From positions 1 to 52,375 of the forward strand of contig CAJBEZ010000068.1 of assembly GCA_903952205.1 (NCBI GenBank): a DNA stretch of 52,375 nucleotides, in the 5' to 3' direction. The position numbers and the translations under genes were made by a program. Source of the DNA: an uncultured Desulfomonile sp. (GTDB lineage: Bacteria > Desulfobacterota > Desulfomonilia > Desulfomonilales > Desulfomonilaceae). Below are positions 1 to 9,956 of the stretch, piece by piece (positions within the stretch are counted from its first letter, which is position 1; every line of letters starts with the position of its first letter). Under the pieces are notes generated by a model. The model saw nothing but the letters and a program-made list of their open reading frames with translations, had not been told where the DNA came from and did no database searches.

Positions 1-123
1 ACTGGGGCTGTCTCCCACGATCTTTGTGGATCCTAGAGCAGGATTCGTTCCAACAGCAAATCCTTTAACAATTCCAGGACCGTCGGGATAATTCAACCCG
101 GACATGACTGACTTCTTATTCAT
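1..123 (-). CDS. 5' end of an unrecognised gene, cut by the window edge
   Basis: An ATG at 123 on the minus strand opens a frame that stays open to the window edge (41 codons). A GGAAG lies about 8 bases before it, a reasonable ribosome-binding site. The visible residues include NYPDGPGIVKGFAVG and NPALGSTKIVGD, which I do not recognise. The gene is divergent from the PAS protein that starts at 496. With so little sequence it could be a chance frame. Confidence 0.35.
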   Translation of the reverse strand, partial: MNKKSVMSGLNYPDGPGIVKGFAVGTNPALGSTKIVGDSPS

Positions 124-495
124 TGATGGCGCTTCCAATGCGCGTCAGTTCTGCCTCGAGAATTGAGTAACGGTCTATTTGCGTACGCTTTTCCCAGAAC
201 CATAAGCGGCCGGAGACAAACATGAAAAACACACAAAACAAAATCCGCTCAAACCCTCCAGAAACGTAGTCAAACTGACTGAGTGCGGAACATCCCGAGA
301 CTTACTCGGGAAAATAGCCCGTCGCACACACCTGATGGCGCGGAACGTAAGGTATAACATGAGTCAACTTTTGACTACGGTTCGCGAGATCCTGGACAAG
401 GATTGATATGAAAAGGCTTTGCCTTTCACACTAATAAATGCAAATAGGAATTCAGTGTCTAACTTTCGTTAAATGAAGCTTAATTGGAGGCAAAA
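124..495. other. Intergenic region between divergent genes
   Basis: I see no convincing gene here. A 61-codon minus-strand frame at 175-360 lacks a ribosome-binding site and reads as Cys/Ser-rich chance sequence. The stretch presumably holds the promoters of the divergent genes on each side, but I could not pick out convincing -35/-10 boxes. Confidence 0.4.
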
Positions 496-1620
496 ATGCA
501 AGATCTTTCGGACTTGGCGTTATCGCAAGAGGACTGGCTGATGAAACGTGTCCTTCAATACGCTAAAGACCAAGGATATGTGAAATATACATCAACACTT
601 GTGGAAGCCTGGCGAACCTCCATTGTCGGACTATCAGAGGCTTTGCGTCAAAGCGTTAAGATCTACAATGACGCTCCGGATTTTGGCCCTGATGAGGATT
701 TCAAAAAGGACCCCATAGCATCCTTCGGTATCCTTGAAGCGCAACGTCATCGCTGTCGAGGAATTACCCTGACCATGTTTCTTGGTTTGATGAAGTACTA
801 CAGGCAGAGCTATGTCGATCTTGTCATGACGAAAGGACCGGGCGGACCAAGCGCAGAGAGAAACAAACTGTATCTTGAACGATTTTTCGACCGCATAGAA
901 CTTGGATTTGTGACCGAGTGGGTCCAGCAATCCGAAAACGACCGTGTGCCGGAGTTACAGAATGCAAATCGCTTGATGACGAACGAAAAGAACAAGTATT
1001 TGACTATATTTGAAAGCCTGGCAAACCCTGTAATTCTTATAAGCGCCAGAAACAAAATCGAAAACATGAATCACGCCGCAATACAGTTGTTTTCACACGG
1101 GGAGGTTTCCGGGGCATATTATTATGGTAAAGAAGACGGCCCAAAAGATCTAGAGTGGCTTTCTAACGAACTGGGAGATTTTGCCGAGAAAGATCAATTG
1201 GAAGTTTTCTTGGAAAAAGATCTGAACCTACGGGAATCGAAGCGTCATTTTGAAATCAAGTTCAAACGTATGTTGGATGTAAGCGGGAAGTTTTCGGGAA
1301 TAATAGTCATACTCAACGACATAACTGAACGTAAACAGGTAGAGGAAGAAAAGTCCAACCTTATAGTCGAGCTTAAAAACGCCCTTACTCAAGTAAAGCA
1401 ACTAACCGGATTTATTCCTATTTGCTCTTCCTGCAAAAAGATAAGGGATGACCAGGGTTATTGGAGCGAAGTGGAGAGATACATAAGTGAACATTCGGAA
1501 GCCGAGTTCAGCCACGGAATTTGTCCTGAATGTATGAGAAAACTGTATCCGGAGATTGCTGATGATGTGCTCGGCCGCTTGGAGAAGGACGAAAAGGACT
1601 CAAAGGGATTTTACGCATAA
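496..1620 (+). CDS. PAS domain protein with C-terminal CxxC zinc-ribbon-like tail
   Basis: 374 residues. I place the start at ATG 496 because GGAGG (486-490) sits five bases before it; a TTG at 484 would overlap that site. Residues 1-150 are predicted helical, a PAS fold covers about 165-280, and a short coiled coil (about 280-300) leads to a tail with C310-x2-C313 and C343-x2-C346 around KIRDDQGYW and GICPECMRKLYPE. Tails of this type are known at the end of many PAS and receiver proteins of deltaproteobacteria and may bind a metal. There is no histidine kinase, GGDEF or HD output domain, so it probably works by protein contact. It lies 72 bases before a hybrid kinase in the same direction and may share its pathway. 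Confidence 0.75.
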   Translation: MQDLSDLALSQEDWLMKRVLQYAKDQGYVKYTSTLVEAWRTSIVGLSEALRQSVKIYNDAPDFGPDEDFKKDPIASFGILEAQRHRCRGITLTMFLGLMKYYRQSYVDLVMTKGPGGPSAERNKLYLERFFDRIELGFVTEWVQQSENDRVPELQNANRLMTNEKNKYLTIFESLANPVILISARNKIENMNHAAIQLFSHGEVSGAYYYGKEDGPKDLEWLSNELGDFAEKDQLEVFLEKDLNLRESKRHFEIKFKRMLDVSGKFSGIIVILNDITERKQVEEEKSNLIVELKNALTQVKQLTGFIPICSSCKKIRDDQGYWSEVERYISEHSEAEFSHGICPECMRKLYPEIADDVLGRLEKDEKDSKGFYA

Positions 1621-1692
1621 GCCGTTTGTGATAGATCAATTACTGAACGAGGCTCGTTCTGTTATGGGTATTGACTAAAACAGGGATTCCCC

Positions 1693-4581
1693 ATGAACTC
1701 ACGAACAATTGTACTGATGTTGGCGCTTATCTCGCTGATATCCACGGCAACGGGCGGGTATCTCTACTATCATGCCGCTCAGGAAACCGCTGTAATAGAA
1801 ACTGAAAGGGAACTTGCAGGAACAACCAGTGATTTGAAGGATGACATTGATAGACTAATCTCCGAGAATCAAAACCAGGTCCGGGTCATGGCCCGATTTG
1901 AACAGTTCCACAAAGCCATACTGAATCAGGACCACGCGTCCATCTCTAACGCTGACCGAGTCCTGGACCATTTCGCAGGAGGTCTTTCCTGCGACGTTTG
2001 TTATCTGATGGATGGCGCAGGCAAAACCATTGCGTCCAGCAACCGTAATACTAAGGACAGTTTCGTTGGACACGATTATGCTTTTCGTCCGTATTTTATT
2101 GATGCGATAAAAGGCAGACCGGGCGTTTACCTGGCTGTTGGGGTGACATCAGGGATGAGAGGAATTTTCTTCAGCCACCCTGTTTATCTCCCAGAAGGAG
2201 GGCTTCCCATAGGAGTGGCGGTAATCAAAGCATCGACGCGAGAACTGGACAAGATGCTTTCGCACAAGAAAACGGGAATTGCACTGCTAGTGCACAGCAG
2301 CGGGATTATTTTTGCTTCCAGCAGTGACAACTCGACTTTGAAGCTCTTGTGGAAAGCCACGCCCGAGGAATTATCAAATATAGCGGAAACGAAGCAATTT
2401 GGAAAAGGACCGTGGAATTGGTCAGGATTGGAGGAAAAAACCGCCAATCAGGTAATGGACGGGTTGGGAGAAACGTATCTAATCGAGGAGATCGGCCTTG
2501 GAAACCTTCCCGGATGGAGAATTGTTTACCTGTATAGCCTTAAGGAAATCTCTGGGAAAATTGTTGATCCTTTGGTGGGTAAAACCGCCCAGGTAGCTAT
2601 TTTACTGTGTTTGGTCGTTGGGGGAGCGGTCGTTCTTCTCTATGTCATGGCTCAAAAGGACATTCGTAGACGCAAGCACGCCGAACAGCGTCTTGAGAAT
2701 TCTCTCTCACTTCTCCATTCAACCCTTGAGTCGACAGCCGATGGAATTCTTGTGGTGGACAGCAAAGGAAAAATCTCTGCCTTCAATCAGCGATTCTTAA
2801 CTTTGTGGCAAATTCCTAATGACATTCTTGAGTCAAGAGACGATGAGAAGGCTATAGCTATTGTTTTGGATCAACTATTAGATCCTGAGGCCTTTCTTGA
2901 AAAGGTAACATATTTGTATGGACGACCGGAAGAAGGCAGCTTCGACCTGATCGAATTTAAAGACGGCAAAATATTTGAGAGATATTCTCTGCCGCAAAAG
3001 ATAGGGGACACAATTGTCGGTCGGGTTTGGAGCTTTAGTGACGTTACTGATCGAAAGCGATACGAGGAGCAATTGCGGGATTCAGATGAAAAGACGCGAC
3101 TGTTGGTAGAGCAGTCCCCTGTCGGTATCGCAATATTCCAGGACGGCAATTACTGTTACGCTAATCCGGAGCTTCTCACGATCTTAGGCTGCGAAAGTGA
3201 GGATCAAGTTATAGGGCAGCCGATCATCCGGTTTGTCGCACCGGGCCATCAAAGACTCTTCATTGAACGCTGCAAGAGACATCTTGAGGGTAAGAGCGGC
3301 AGGCCATCTTACCAGGTGGAAGGGATCAGAAGAAACGGCGCATTGTTGGACATGGTTCTATGGCCGAGGAAAATTGATTACGGAGGACAACCGGCAATAC
3401 TGGCTTTTGTGATGGATGTCACCGAGACAAAAAACCTGAGGAATCAACTCGTGCGAGCCCAGAAGATGGAGGCGATCGGAACGTTGGCAGGGGGGATCGC
3501 CCATGACTTCAACAATCTGCTTCAGGTCATAATCGGATACTCTGAACTCATCGCCATGAATCCGGCTTTGCCTGATCAATTTAGTCGAGGCGTTAAATCG
3601 ATCAATAACGCCGCTGTGAATGGAGCTGATTTGGTTAGGCGGCTACTCACATTTGCCAGAAAGACCGAAAGCAGCGCTGAGCCTTTAAACCTGAATGACA
3701 AGATCAAACAAATCCGTGAACTTCTCGACAGAACCATTCCGAAAATGATTCAAATTGAACTCAAGCTCTCGAAGTATCCAGCCGAAATCAATGCCGACGC
3801 CTCCCAGATTGATCAGATCATTATGAATCTTGCGGTCAACGCGGGTCATGCAATGCCGGAAGGTGGCAATCTGGTGATTGAGACAAAAGCCGTCAGTCTT
3901 GATAGGGCCTATTGCTTGGATCATATAGAAGCTACAATAGGCCCGTACATTTTGCTCAGTGTGTCCGATACGGGTCACGGGATTGACAAGAAGACCATGG
4001 AACGAATTTTCGAACCATTCTTTACCACCAAAGGGCCCGGCATAGGGACCGGGCTTGGTCTTTCCATGGTTTACGGCATCGTCAAACAGCACGGTGGCCA
4101 TATCACATGTTATAGTGAACCTGGAGCAGGCGCAACGTTCAAGATATATTTCCCTGCGATAGATTCTGAAGTCAAATCCGAGAAGGCAACGGATTCGGTT
4201 GTCCCACAAGGAGGGACAGAGACGATTCTCCTGGTAGATGATGATGACAGTGTGCGTGATGTCGGCACGCAAATGCTTGTTGAATACGGTTATCGTGTGA
4301 TTACGGCGTCAAACGGGAGAGAGGCGCTTGAGATATACAGCGCCAGGAGAGAAACTATATCGCTTGTCATTTTGGATCTGTTCATGCCGGAGATGGGGGG
4401 TAAAGAGTGCCTTCGGGCATTATTGAGAATGGACCCGAAAGTTAGTGTCCTTGTGGCAAGTGGATTCACTCAGAACGGTCAGATTGCGGAAGCACTGGAT
4501 TCAGGAGCCAGGGGCTTCATCGGGAAGCCGTTTGATATACCCCAACTACTTGAGGAGATCCGGAAGATTATTGCAGGATGA
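1693..4581 (+). CDS. Membrane hybrid sensor histidine kinase (dCache-PAS-PAS-HisKA-HATPase-REC)
   Basis: 962 residues. An N-terminal membrane helix (about 5-25) and a second (about 298-322) bracket a periplasmic domain of about 270 residues with the look of a double Cache ligand sensor. Two PAS domains follow (about 340-450 and 465-580). The dimerisation box [11 protein letters not shown] carries the likely phospho-accepting His604, followed by ATP-binding motifs DTGHGI and GTGLGLS. A C-terminal receiver begins at [10 protein letters not shown] with phospho-acceptor Asp895 in [10 protein letters not shown]. The AHDFNN type of kinase usually works with a separate regulator or through its own receiver. 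No DNA-binding regulator is adjacent, so the target is unknown. Confidence 0.9.
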   Translation: MNSRTIVLMLALISLISTATGGYLYYHAAQETAVIETERELAGTTSDLKDDIDRLISENQNQVRVMARFEQFHKAILNQDHASISNADRVLDHFAGGLSCDVCYLMDGAGKTIASSNRNTKDSFVGHDYAFRPYFIDAIKGRPGVYLAVGVTSGMRGIFFSHPVYLPEGGLPIGVAVIKASTRELDKMLSHKKTGIALLVHSSGIIFASSSDNSTLKLLWKATPEELSNIAETKQFGKGPWNWSGLEEKTANQVMDGLGETYLIEEIGLGNLPGWRIVYLYSLKEISGKIVDPLVGKTAQVAILLCLVVGGAVVLLYVMAQKDIRRRKHAEQRLENSLSLLHSTLESTADGILVVDSKGKISAFNQRFLTLWQIPNDILESRDDEKAIAIVLDQLLDPEAFLEKVTYLYGRPEEGSFDLIEFKDGKIFERYSLPQKIGDTIVGRVWSFSDVTDRKRYEEQLRDSDEKTRLLVEQSPVGIAIFQDGNYCYANPELLTILGCESEDQVIGQPIIRFVAPGHQRLFIERCKRHLEGKSGRPSYQVEGIRRNGALLDMVLWPRKIDYGGQPAILAFVMDVTETKNLRNQLVRAQKMEAIGTLAGGIAHDFNNLLQVIIGYSELIAMNPALPDQFSRGVKSINNAAVNGADLVRRLLTFARKTESSAEPLNLNDKIKQIRELLDRTIPKMIQIELKLSKYPAEINADASQIDQIIMNLAVNAGHAMPEGGNLVIETKAVSLDRAYCLDHIEATIGPYILLSVSDTGHGIDKKTMERIFEPFFTTKGPGIGTGLGLSMVYGIVKQHGGHITCYSEPGAGATFKIYFPAIDSEVKSEKATDSVVPQGGTETILLVDDDDSVRDVGTQMLVEYGYRVITASNGREALEIYSARRETISLVILDLFMPEMGGKECLRALLRMDPKVSVLVASGFTQNGQIAEALDSGARGFIGKPFDIPQLLEEIRKIIAG

Positions 4582-4664
4582 TCAAAATAAATCTGTGTTA
4601 TTATAAACTTTAGAATGATTTAATGAACTTTCTGATTCATATTATAAGGTTAAAGGTCTAACTA

Positions 4665-4682
4665 AGCTGATTAATATCAGCT
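4665..4682. terminator. Hairpin between convergent kinase genes, possible bidirectional terminator
   Basis: AGCTGAT (4665-4671) and ATCAGCT (4676-4682) form a perfect 7-bp stem with loop TAAT. An AATTTTCT tract follows on the plus strand. It lies in the AT-rich gap between two convergent genes. The stem is AT-rich and weak. Confidence 0.35.
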
Positions 4683-4748
4683 AATTTTCTGTTAAATTTT
4701 AATCTGGTTGTTTGTAATTACCTCATTGTACTGTTTCTTCAGGGTGAT

Positions 4749-7496
4749 TTACCTAATGTAAAGTTCTATATTCTCAATCGCTTTAAATAATTCTTCAGTA
4801 TTGATGGGCTTGGAAATGTATCCGTCCATTCCGGCTTCAATGCATCGATCACTGTCACCTGCCATGGTGTACGCAGTCATTGCCAGGATCGGGACACGCT
4901 GTCCTCCACGAGACGCCTCTCTTGCACGAATGGCCGTAGTAGCCTCTAAACCATCCATTTCAGGCATTTGAACGTCCATTAGTATGAGATCAAACTGTTC
5001 CGCTTCGGACTTCTCAACAGCCTGTCTTCCGTTTTGAACCACAGTGACGCTATGCCCCATCTTTTGGAGCAAACTGATCGCCATTTTCTGATTAATGAGG
5101 TTGTCTTCAGCCAAAAGGATATTTCTGCGTCGTGCGCTCTCTCGAATTGAATGTCTAGTAAGCAGAGAAGGCCGGGTTTGTACGCCAGCCGTCTTTTGCA
5201 TGGAGGCGCAGATGGTCTCCAACAACTGCTGTTGATTAATAGGCTTGAGCAAGTATGCTGAGATGCCTAACTCCAGGCACCTAGCAGCATCACCACGCTG
5301 ACCTGCGGACGTGAGAATTAACATGATCGGATTAACCAAATCAGGATCGTCTTTGATCTTTTGAGCCAGTTCGAACCCGTCCATTCCGGGCATCATGTAA
5401 TCAATCAGAGCGATAGGAAAGGGACTGCCCGAGGTTTGAGCCAGCTTCATGACCTCCAGCGCGGTCTTGCCGTCAGCCGCTAATGTCGGCTTCATACCCC
5501 AGGATTTGAGTAATTCTTCGAGAATTCGTCTATTGGTTAAATTGTCGTCGACAACCAAAGCAACTAAGTCTTTGATAATTGATGTCTCTAAAGGAATCGA
5601 CCTGGGCGCTGGTTCAGTTGCTAGTGAGAAACAAACAGTGAAGTGAAACACGCTTCCTTTACCGACTTCGCTTTCTACCCAGATTCGTCCGTTCATCATC
5701 TCAACCAATCGGGCGGATACTGTCAAGCCTAACCCTGTGCCGCCATATTCCCTCGTGGTAGAGCCGTCGGCCTGTTCAAAAGCGTGAAAGATTTTTGCCT
5801 GCTTTTCAGGAGGTATTCCTATACCGGTGTCTGTCACGGAAAAATGAACACATACTCCGTTATCTGTTTCCAGTTCCAATTCAGCGTTGATAGCGATCTC
5901 ACCTTTAGCTGTGAACTTGATGGCGTTGCCGACTAAATTCACGAGCACCTGGCGAAGTCGTCCAGGATCGCCGACAACTGCGTCTGGAATACTCGTGGGA
6001 ATTCGGTACACTAACTCAAGTCCTTTATTGTCGGCCCCAATCGCCAATGAGGTCAAGGTGTTAGAAACACAATCCCTCAAGCTGAATGTGATCGTTTCCA
6101 GTTCCAGCTTCCCGGCTTCTATTTTGGAAAAGTCCAATATGTCATTGATCAATGCAAGGAGAGAATCAGCGGAGATCATAACCGAATGGAGGTAATCCCG
6201 CTGCTCATCGGACAGTCGGGTGTTTAACGCAAGTCCGGTCATGCCGATTATGCCGTTCATGGGAGTCCTAATCTCATGGCTCATATTAGCCAGAAATTCA
6301 CTCTTGGCGACACTGGCCAGTTCGGCGGACCTACGTGCCTCTATAAGATCTGTAATGTCCACGAAAGACTCCACACACCCGACAGCTATTTCGGTTTCAT
6401 TTCTCGTAATAGTCGCATTTTTCAAGACTACTCGTTGTTTACCGTCATTGGTTTTCAGTGTGCATTGCTGCCTGAATACGCTATCATCAGAACCCGGATT
6501 CAACACCGGGCATGCTACGGAACAGGACTCCTCGCAAAAAAAATCACAGCGTTTTCCTACTATGTCGCTTTCTTCAAAACCTGTTATTCTCGAGAACTCG
6601 GCATTCACTCCTGTTACGATCCGCCCGGAGTCGACGGTGAATATCCCTGTAGCGGCTGTGTCCAAGAATTGTCGCTGTAGTTTATAAGCGCTATTCAGTC
6701 GGTCTTCCCCCTCTTTTCGCTTTGAGAGCTGTTGTCTTATATTGCTTCGCCCGAATACCAAACCCAGAATTCCCAACAACCATATTCCACCATAGGCAAA
6801 AGCTTCGGAGCGGATCTGGGCATTCAGGTTTTTCTCTATAGGCCCCCATGGTGTAGAGATGCTTATTCCCCCTATAATGTCTCCCAATTTGTATCCCTGG
6901 CTGGTGTGGCATTTCAGGCAACCCTGCTCCACAAAATGCGGGCGCATGAGACGTAAATAAGTTTCATCTCCTATAGGCTCAATGGATGATACTTCCTGTA
7001 GTCCCTGGTCGAATGCGAGTAAAACCTTTTTTTCCCAATCGTCTGGAGCGTTTTCGGGTCTCAAAGGCTTGAGGCTGGTAGTATGACCTTTATGGCTATA
7101 TTGTTTCTCTCCCAACTCCTGGACCTGGCGGGTCATATAGGCCCCATTCATCAAGGTAAGTTGTTTCCCTGAAGGGGTTTTGATATCTCTTTCCGGAAGG
7201 TGCGCCAGGTAAGGGTTGGGTGGCGTTTGGGCCGTAACAGGAACGTAAACTCCGCCGTGGACGGCCGCCCAGCTACGGAAAGCCAGTTCCTTGCTGTAAC
7301 TGTGCAAGAGTCCTCCCCGGGCGATTGCCATGGCAGATGAATATGCTTCCCGATAATGCAATCCAGCAGTCGCAAGAATTACAATGGTCCAGAATACGGC
7401 AATCATAAGGAAGAACCTGTCGATGCGGGCCTGAACATCGCCCACGGCTCCGGCCGGCGGATTAATGGCGTCCATTTTTCCCGATTGTTTTTTCAT
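4749..7496 (-). CDS. Hybrid sensor histidine kinase with c-type heme motif domain and two receivers
   Basis: 915 residues from ATG 7496; GGAG lies seven bases upstream, while a GTG at 7511 has no such site. One membrane helix (about 27-47), then a periplasmic Tll0287/DUF3365-like domain holding one CLKCH heme c motif (Cys193, Cys196, His197), then a second helix (about 233-250). A PAS domain (about 270-385) holds a Cys cluster in [17 protein letters not shown]. Next come HisKA ([13 protein letters not shown]), HATPase_c (DTGIGIP, GTGLGL) and two receivers with Asp in [11 protein letters not shown] and [11 protein letters not shown]. No HPt domain is present, so a separate phosphotransfer protein is expected. 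Likely role: sensing redox or a small ligand such as NO or CO at heme. Confidence 0.9.
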   Translation of the reverse strand: MKKQSGKMDAINPPAGAVGDVQARIDRFFLMIAVFWTIVILATAGLHYREAYSSAMAIARGGLLHSYSKELAFRSWAAVHGGVYVPVTAQTPPNPYLAHLPERDIKTPSGKQLTLMNGAYMTRQVQELGEKQYSHKGHTTSLKPLRPENAPDDWEKKVLLAFDQGLQEVSSIEPIGDETYLRLMRPHFVEQGCLKCHTSQGYKLGDIIGGISISTPWGPIEKNLNAQIRSEAFAYGGIWLLGILGLVFGRSNIRQQLSKRKEGEDRLNSAYKLQRQFLDTAATGIFTVDSGRIVTGVNAEFSRITGFEESDIVGKRCDFFCEESCSVACPVLNPGSDDSVFRQQCTLKTNDGKQRVVLKNATITRNETEIAVGCVESFVDITDLIEARRSAELASVAKSEFLANMSHEIRTPMNGIIGMTGLALNTRLSDEQRDYLHSVMISADSLLALINDILDFSKIEAGKLELETITFSLRDCVSNTLTSLAIGADNKGLELVYRIPTSIPDAVVGDPGRLRQVLVNLVGNAIKFTAKGEIAINAELELETDNGVCVHFSVTDTGIGIPPEKQAKIFHAFEQADGSTTREYGGTGLGLTVSARLVEMMNGRIWVESEVGKGSVFHFTVCFSLATEPAPRSIPLETSIIKDLVALVVDDNLTNRRILEELLKSWGMKPTLAADGKTALEVMKLAQTSGSPFPIALIDYMMPGMDGFELAQKIKDDPDLVNPIMLILTSAGQRGDAARCLELGISAYLLKPINQQQLLETICASMQKTAGVQTRPSLLTRHSIRESARRRNILLAEDNLINQKMAISLLQKMGHSVTVVQNGRQAVEKSEAEQFDLILMDVQMPEMDGLEATTAIRAREASRGGQRVPILAMTAYTMAGDSDRCIEAGMDGYISKPINTEELFKAIENIELYIR

Positions 7497-7906
7497 TTTA
7501 AAACTCCACACCGCATGCCGTTCGAGTTCAGGCCAAAGGCGTTAAGAATTTGTCCAGCTAAAAAAGCATCTTTCCAGTGGACCTTGGGCCGAAAGTTAGA
7601 CAGGAAGTGCGGGCCGAAATGAGGATCTCTGTTTGTACTCCTGCCAACTTTTCTAGGTATAGTTTCTATTCTTCCGTTTCTCTCAATGCATTCTTGGTAT
7701 ACTAATACCTCAGTGAGCGCCAAAGATGTGACATAAATTTTACTTGGAAAAGCGTTTTTTGATTTTAACTCAGGGGTTACTGTCACGACAAATATTCTGT
7801 TTGAATTTTATCACGCTTTGTGTTCAGCTATACAGATTATACAGAACCAATCATCGGGTATCACTAAGTTGGGAACACTTGTGGCCTGACCATCAGGAGG
7901 AATGTC
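7497..7906. other. Divergent intergenic region
   Basis: About 400 bases between the heme kinase (minus) and the flavoredoxin gene (plus). I see no gene. It should carry both promoters. AT-rich stretches occur around 7690-7740 and 7795-7830, but no promoter pair stands out clearly. Confidence 0.4.
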
Positions 7907-8476
7907 ATGAAAAAGTCTATAGGGGCGAAAACCATTCTCTACCCTACGCCCGTTTTGATCGTTGGCACGTACGATAAGACCGGCAAGCCTAATGTCATGA
8001 CCGTCGCCTGGGGTGGGATTTGCTGCACCACTCCACCGTGCGTCTCCATATCAGTTCGGGAGGCTACCTACACTTACGGCAGCCTCATGGAACAGAAAGC
8101 CTTCACGATAAGCATCCCCCCGGAGCATTACGCGAAGCAGGCTGATTTCATCGGTCTGGTATCGGGGAAAGATACGGACAAATTTGTAGCGACGGGACTT
8201 ACACCTATGAAAAGCGACGTGGTAAACGCTCCGTATGTTGATGAGTTTCCCTTGGTCCTGGAGTGTAAGGTTATCCATTACCACAAGATTGGCATCCACA
8301 CACAATTCATTGGTGAAATTCTGGACATAAAGGCGGACGAGGAGGTTTTGGGTGAAAAGGGCCCTGAGATCGAAAAGATAAAGCCGTTTATGTGGGCCCC
8401 TGACTCTCATCGAGGTTATTACGCCGTCGGTCGGCATCTTGGCAAAGCGTTCTCGATTGGCAAAAAACCAAAATAG
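7907..8476 (+). CDS. Flavoredoxin / flavin reductase-like FMN-binding protein
   Basis: 189 residues. AGGAGG stands just upstream of ATG 7907. The sequence carries the flavin reductase-like split-barrel features: [12 protein letters not shown] near the N-terminus, the [10 protein letters not shown] segment that contacts FMN, and a C-terminal [13 protein letters not shown]. In sulfate reducers this family includes flavoredoxin, a soluble FMN electron carrier implicated in thiosulfate and sulfite metabolism. Exact partners cannot be told from the sequence. The gene stands alone between divergent and convergent neighbours, so it is probably monocistronic. Confidence 0.85.
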   Translation: MKKSIGAKTILYPTPVLIVGTYDKTGKPNVMTVAWGGICCTTPPCVSISVREATYTYGSLMEQKAFTISIPPEHYAKQADFIGLVSGKDTDKFVATGLTPMKSDVVNAPYVDEFPLVLECKVIHYHKIGIHTQFIGEILDIKADEEVLGEKGPEIEKIKPFMWAPDSHRGYYAVGRHLGKAFSIGKKPK

Positions 8477-8603
8477 TCTCTTCATGTGTACTGACATCAG
8501 GGATGCTCAGAAATGTAATATCTAGAACCAAATCTGACATTTCTATGTTGTCGGATGACGTCCCGTCTATTACATTCCGAGCAAGCAAAGATCGACGGGT
8601 TGG

Positions 8604-9158
8604 CTACATCTTGTCTTTTTCTTTTACTGAATTCGCCTCTGTTTGAAGGGTCTTCAGCCCGTCAGCCACCTTCTTGTGGCCTTCCTCGATCATTTTTACG
8701 CCTTCTGAAGTGTCTTTTTCATTCTTGATCATACTATATCCGCGCATCATCATGGCGTGTCCTTCATGTATGGATTTCTTGGAACCAGTAAATTCCTTGT
8801 CCTTCTTGGCCCATGCGCCTTCACAGTTGGCCATCATTTTATGCCCTTCCAGCATCATCTTCATCCCGGCTTTATCCTTTTTGCCATGAGCAATTTCAAA
8901 GCCTTGCATGAATGTATCAGAGCCATTTTTCATCATTTCGGTTGGGTCAGTGTGTTTTCCTTTGGATGAATGAGGTTTCTTGCTCTTTGTGTCAACCGGC
9001 GCAGGTTTGTGATCAGCAGGGGGCATAGTGGCTTCAGGAAGTTTGACGTTTCCCTGTTCCGCAACTGCCAAATGAGGTATCGCAAGCCCAAGAACAACCG
9101 AGAAAAAAATCGCTGTAAAAATAGCCACGACTTTACCAAAACTGTTCTGTTTTTCCAT
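8604..9158 (-). CDS. Exported protein with EGHxMM-type Met/His repeats
   Basis: 184 residues from ATG 9158, chosen because AAGGA lies upstream and the signal peptide then starts cleanly with MEKQNSFGK. A hydrophobic segment and an ALA-type cleavage site (HLAVAEQG) suggest export to the periplasm. A Pro/Lys-rich linker follows, then a helical domain with a recurring pattern of Met, Gly and His: MKMMLEGHKMM, IHEGHAMMMRGYSM and VKMIEEGHKKV. Methionine and histidine on one helix face are typical of copper- or heme-contacting periplasmic proteins, but I cannot name the family. It is convergent with the flavoredoxin gene, and I see no operon partner. Confidence 0.7.
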   Translation of the reverse strand: MEKQNSFGKVVAIFTAIFFSVVLGLAIPHLAVAEQGNVKLPEATMPPADHKPAPVDTKSKKPHSSKGKHTDPTEMMKNGSDTFMQGFEIAHGKKDKAGMKMMLEGHKMMANCEGAWAKKDKEFTGSKKSIHEGHAMMMRGYSMIKNEKDTSEGVKMIEEGHKKVADGLKTLQTEANSVKEKDKM

Positions 9159-9368
9159 TCTCGAAATCCTTTTTCTGAAGTTTAGGATCATGGTCTACAT
9201 GGCCCCACGAAAGGGTCGTATTTGTTTTCCTTTCGCTGCAACGGGCTCAAAGTTTGCCATAACTTATTTCGGTGACAACGAGTCACATCGTTTGTTTCCC
9301 AAAGATGAAAATATTGGCGTCGAGCTTTTAAGCCAAGGAAACAACGTCACAGTAACTTGGTAAAATTG

Positions 9369-9381
9369 TCACGAATCGTGA
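9369..9381. promoter_or_regulatory. Palindrome upstream of the TPR gene
   Basis: TCACGA-A-TCGTGA is a perfect 6-1-6 palindrome about 85 bases before the TPR gene and between two divergent genes. It could be an operator. No second copy was noticed in the window. Confidence 0.25.
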
Positions 9382-9463
9382 TTTGTGATAATGTAACAAG
9401 AAAGTATGCTCTTCATAATGAGTAGTTCTTTCCTTTTGGCGAACTGCTCAAAAGGGGACGGAA

Positions 9464-9943
9464 ATGCGAACGCGGTTATTTCAATGCTTTCTTATTCTAG
9501 CTCTGGTCTCGATTGTTATCCCGCAAAGCTGTTGGTGTTCGAACGCAGAGGATTATTTCCGCGAAGGTTATGTAGCCTCCATGAAGAGGGAATGGAATTT
9601 GGCCATAGATCTCTTCAACAAGTCGATAGATCTTAATCCTGATAACCCAGGATTTTATGTACAGAGGGCTTCAGCCTATCAGATGACGGACAGGGTCGAT
9701 GACGCTATACGTGACTATGAAACCGCTTTGAGACTGAGGCCCGATTATTATCTGGCAATGGAATATTTAGCCGGTCTCTATGAAACCAAGAATGAGCATT
9801 CAAAGGCGCTCGAAGTGTACAACCGGGCCCTTCCATTGATACGGGATTCGAAATGGCGCTCAATAATTCAGTGGAAGATCTCTGAAGCCAGGAAAAAAGC
9901 CGCCAATGTGAGGGCGGATCAGGGCAGGCAGACAGACAGATAG
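9464..9943 (+). CDS. Exported TPR-repeat protein
   Basis: 159 residues. ATG 9464 follows AGGGGACGGAA. A signal peptide (about 1-26, ending SCWCS) directs it out of the cytoplasm. The rest is about three tetratricopeptide repeats, for example AEDYFREGYVASMKREWNLA and NPDNPGFYVQRASAYQ, so it is a protein-protein interaction scaffold. It ends 13 bases before the convergent permease gene. An AGATAGG/CCTATCT inverted repeat (9938-9962) spans the two stop codons and may fold in both transcripts. Confidence 0.75.
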   Translation: MRTRLFQCFLILALVSIVIPQSCWCSNAEDYFREGYVASMKREWNLAIDLFNKSIDLNPDNPGFYVQRASAYQMTDRVDDAIRDYETALRLRPDYYLAMEYLAGLYETKNEHSKALEVYNRALPLIRDSKWRSIIQWKISEARKKAANVRADQGRQTDR

Positions 9944-9956
9944 GGAGTGCCGGTTC

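Noticed and set aside
3685-4272. 195-codon minus-strand frame inside the first hybrid kinase
   Set aside because: It is the shadow of the conserved HisKA/HATPase coding frame on the other strand.
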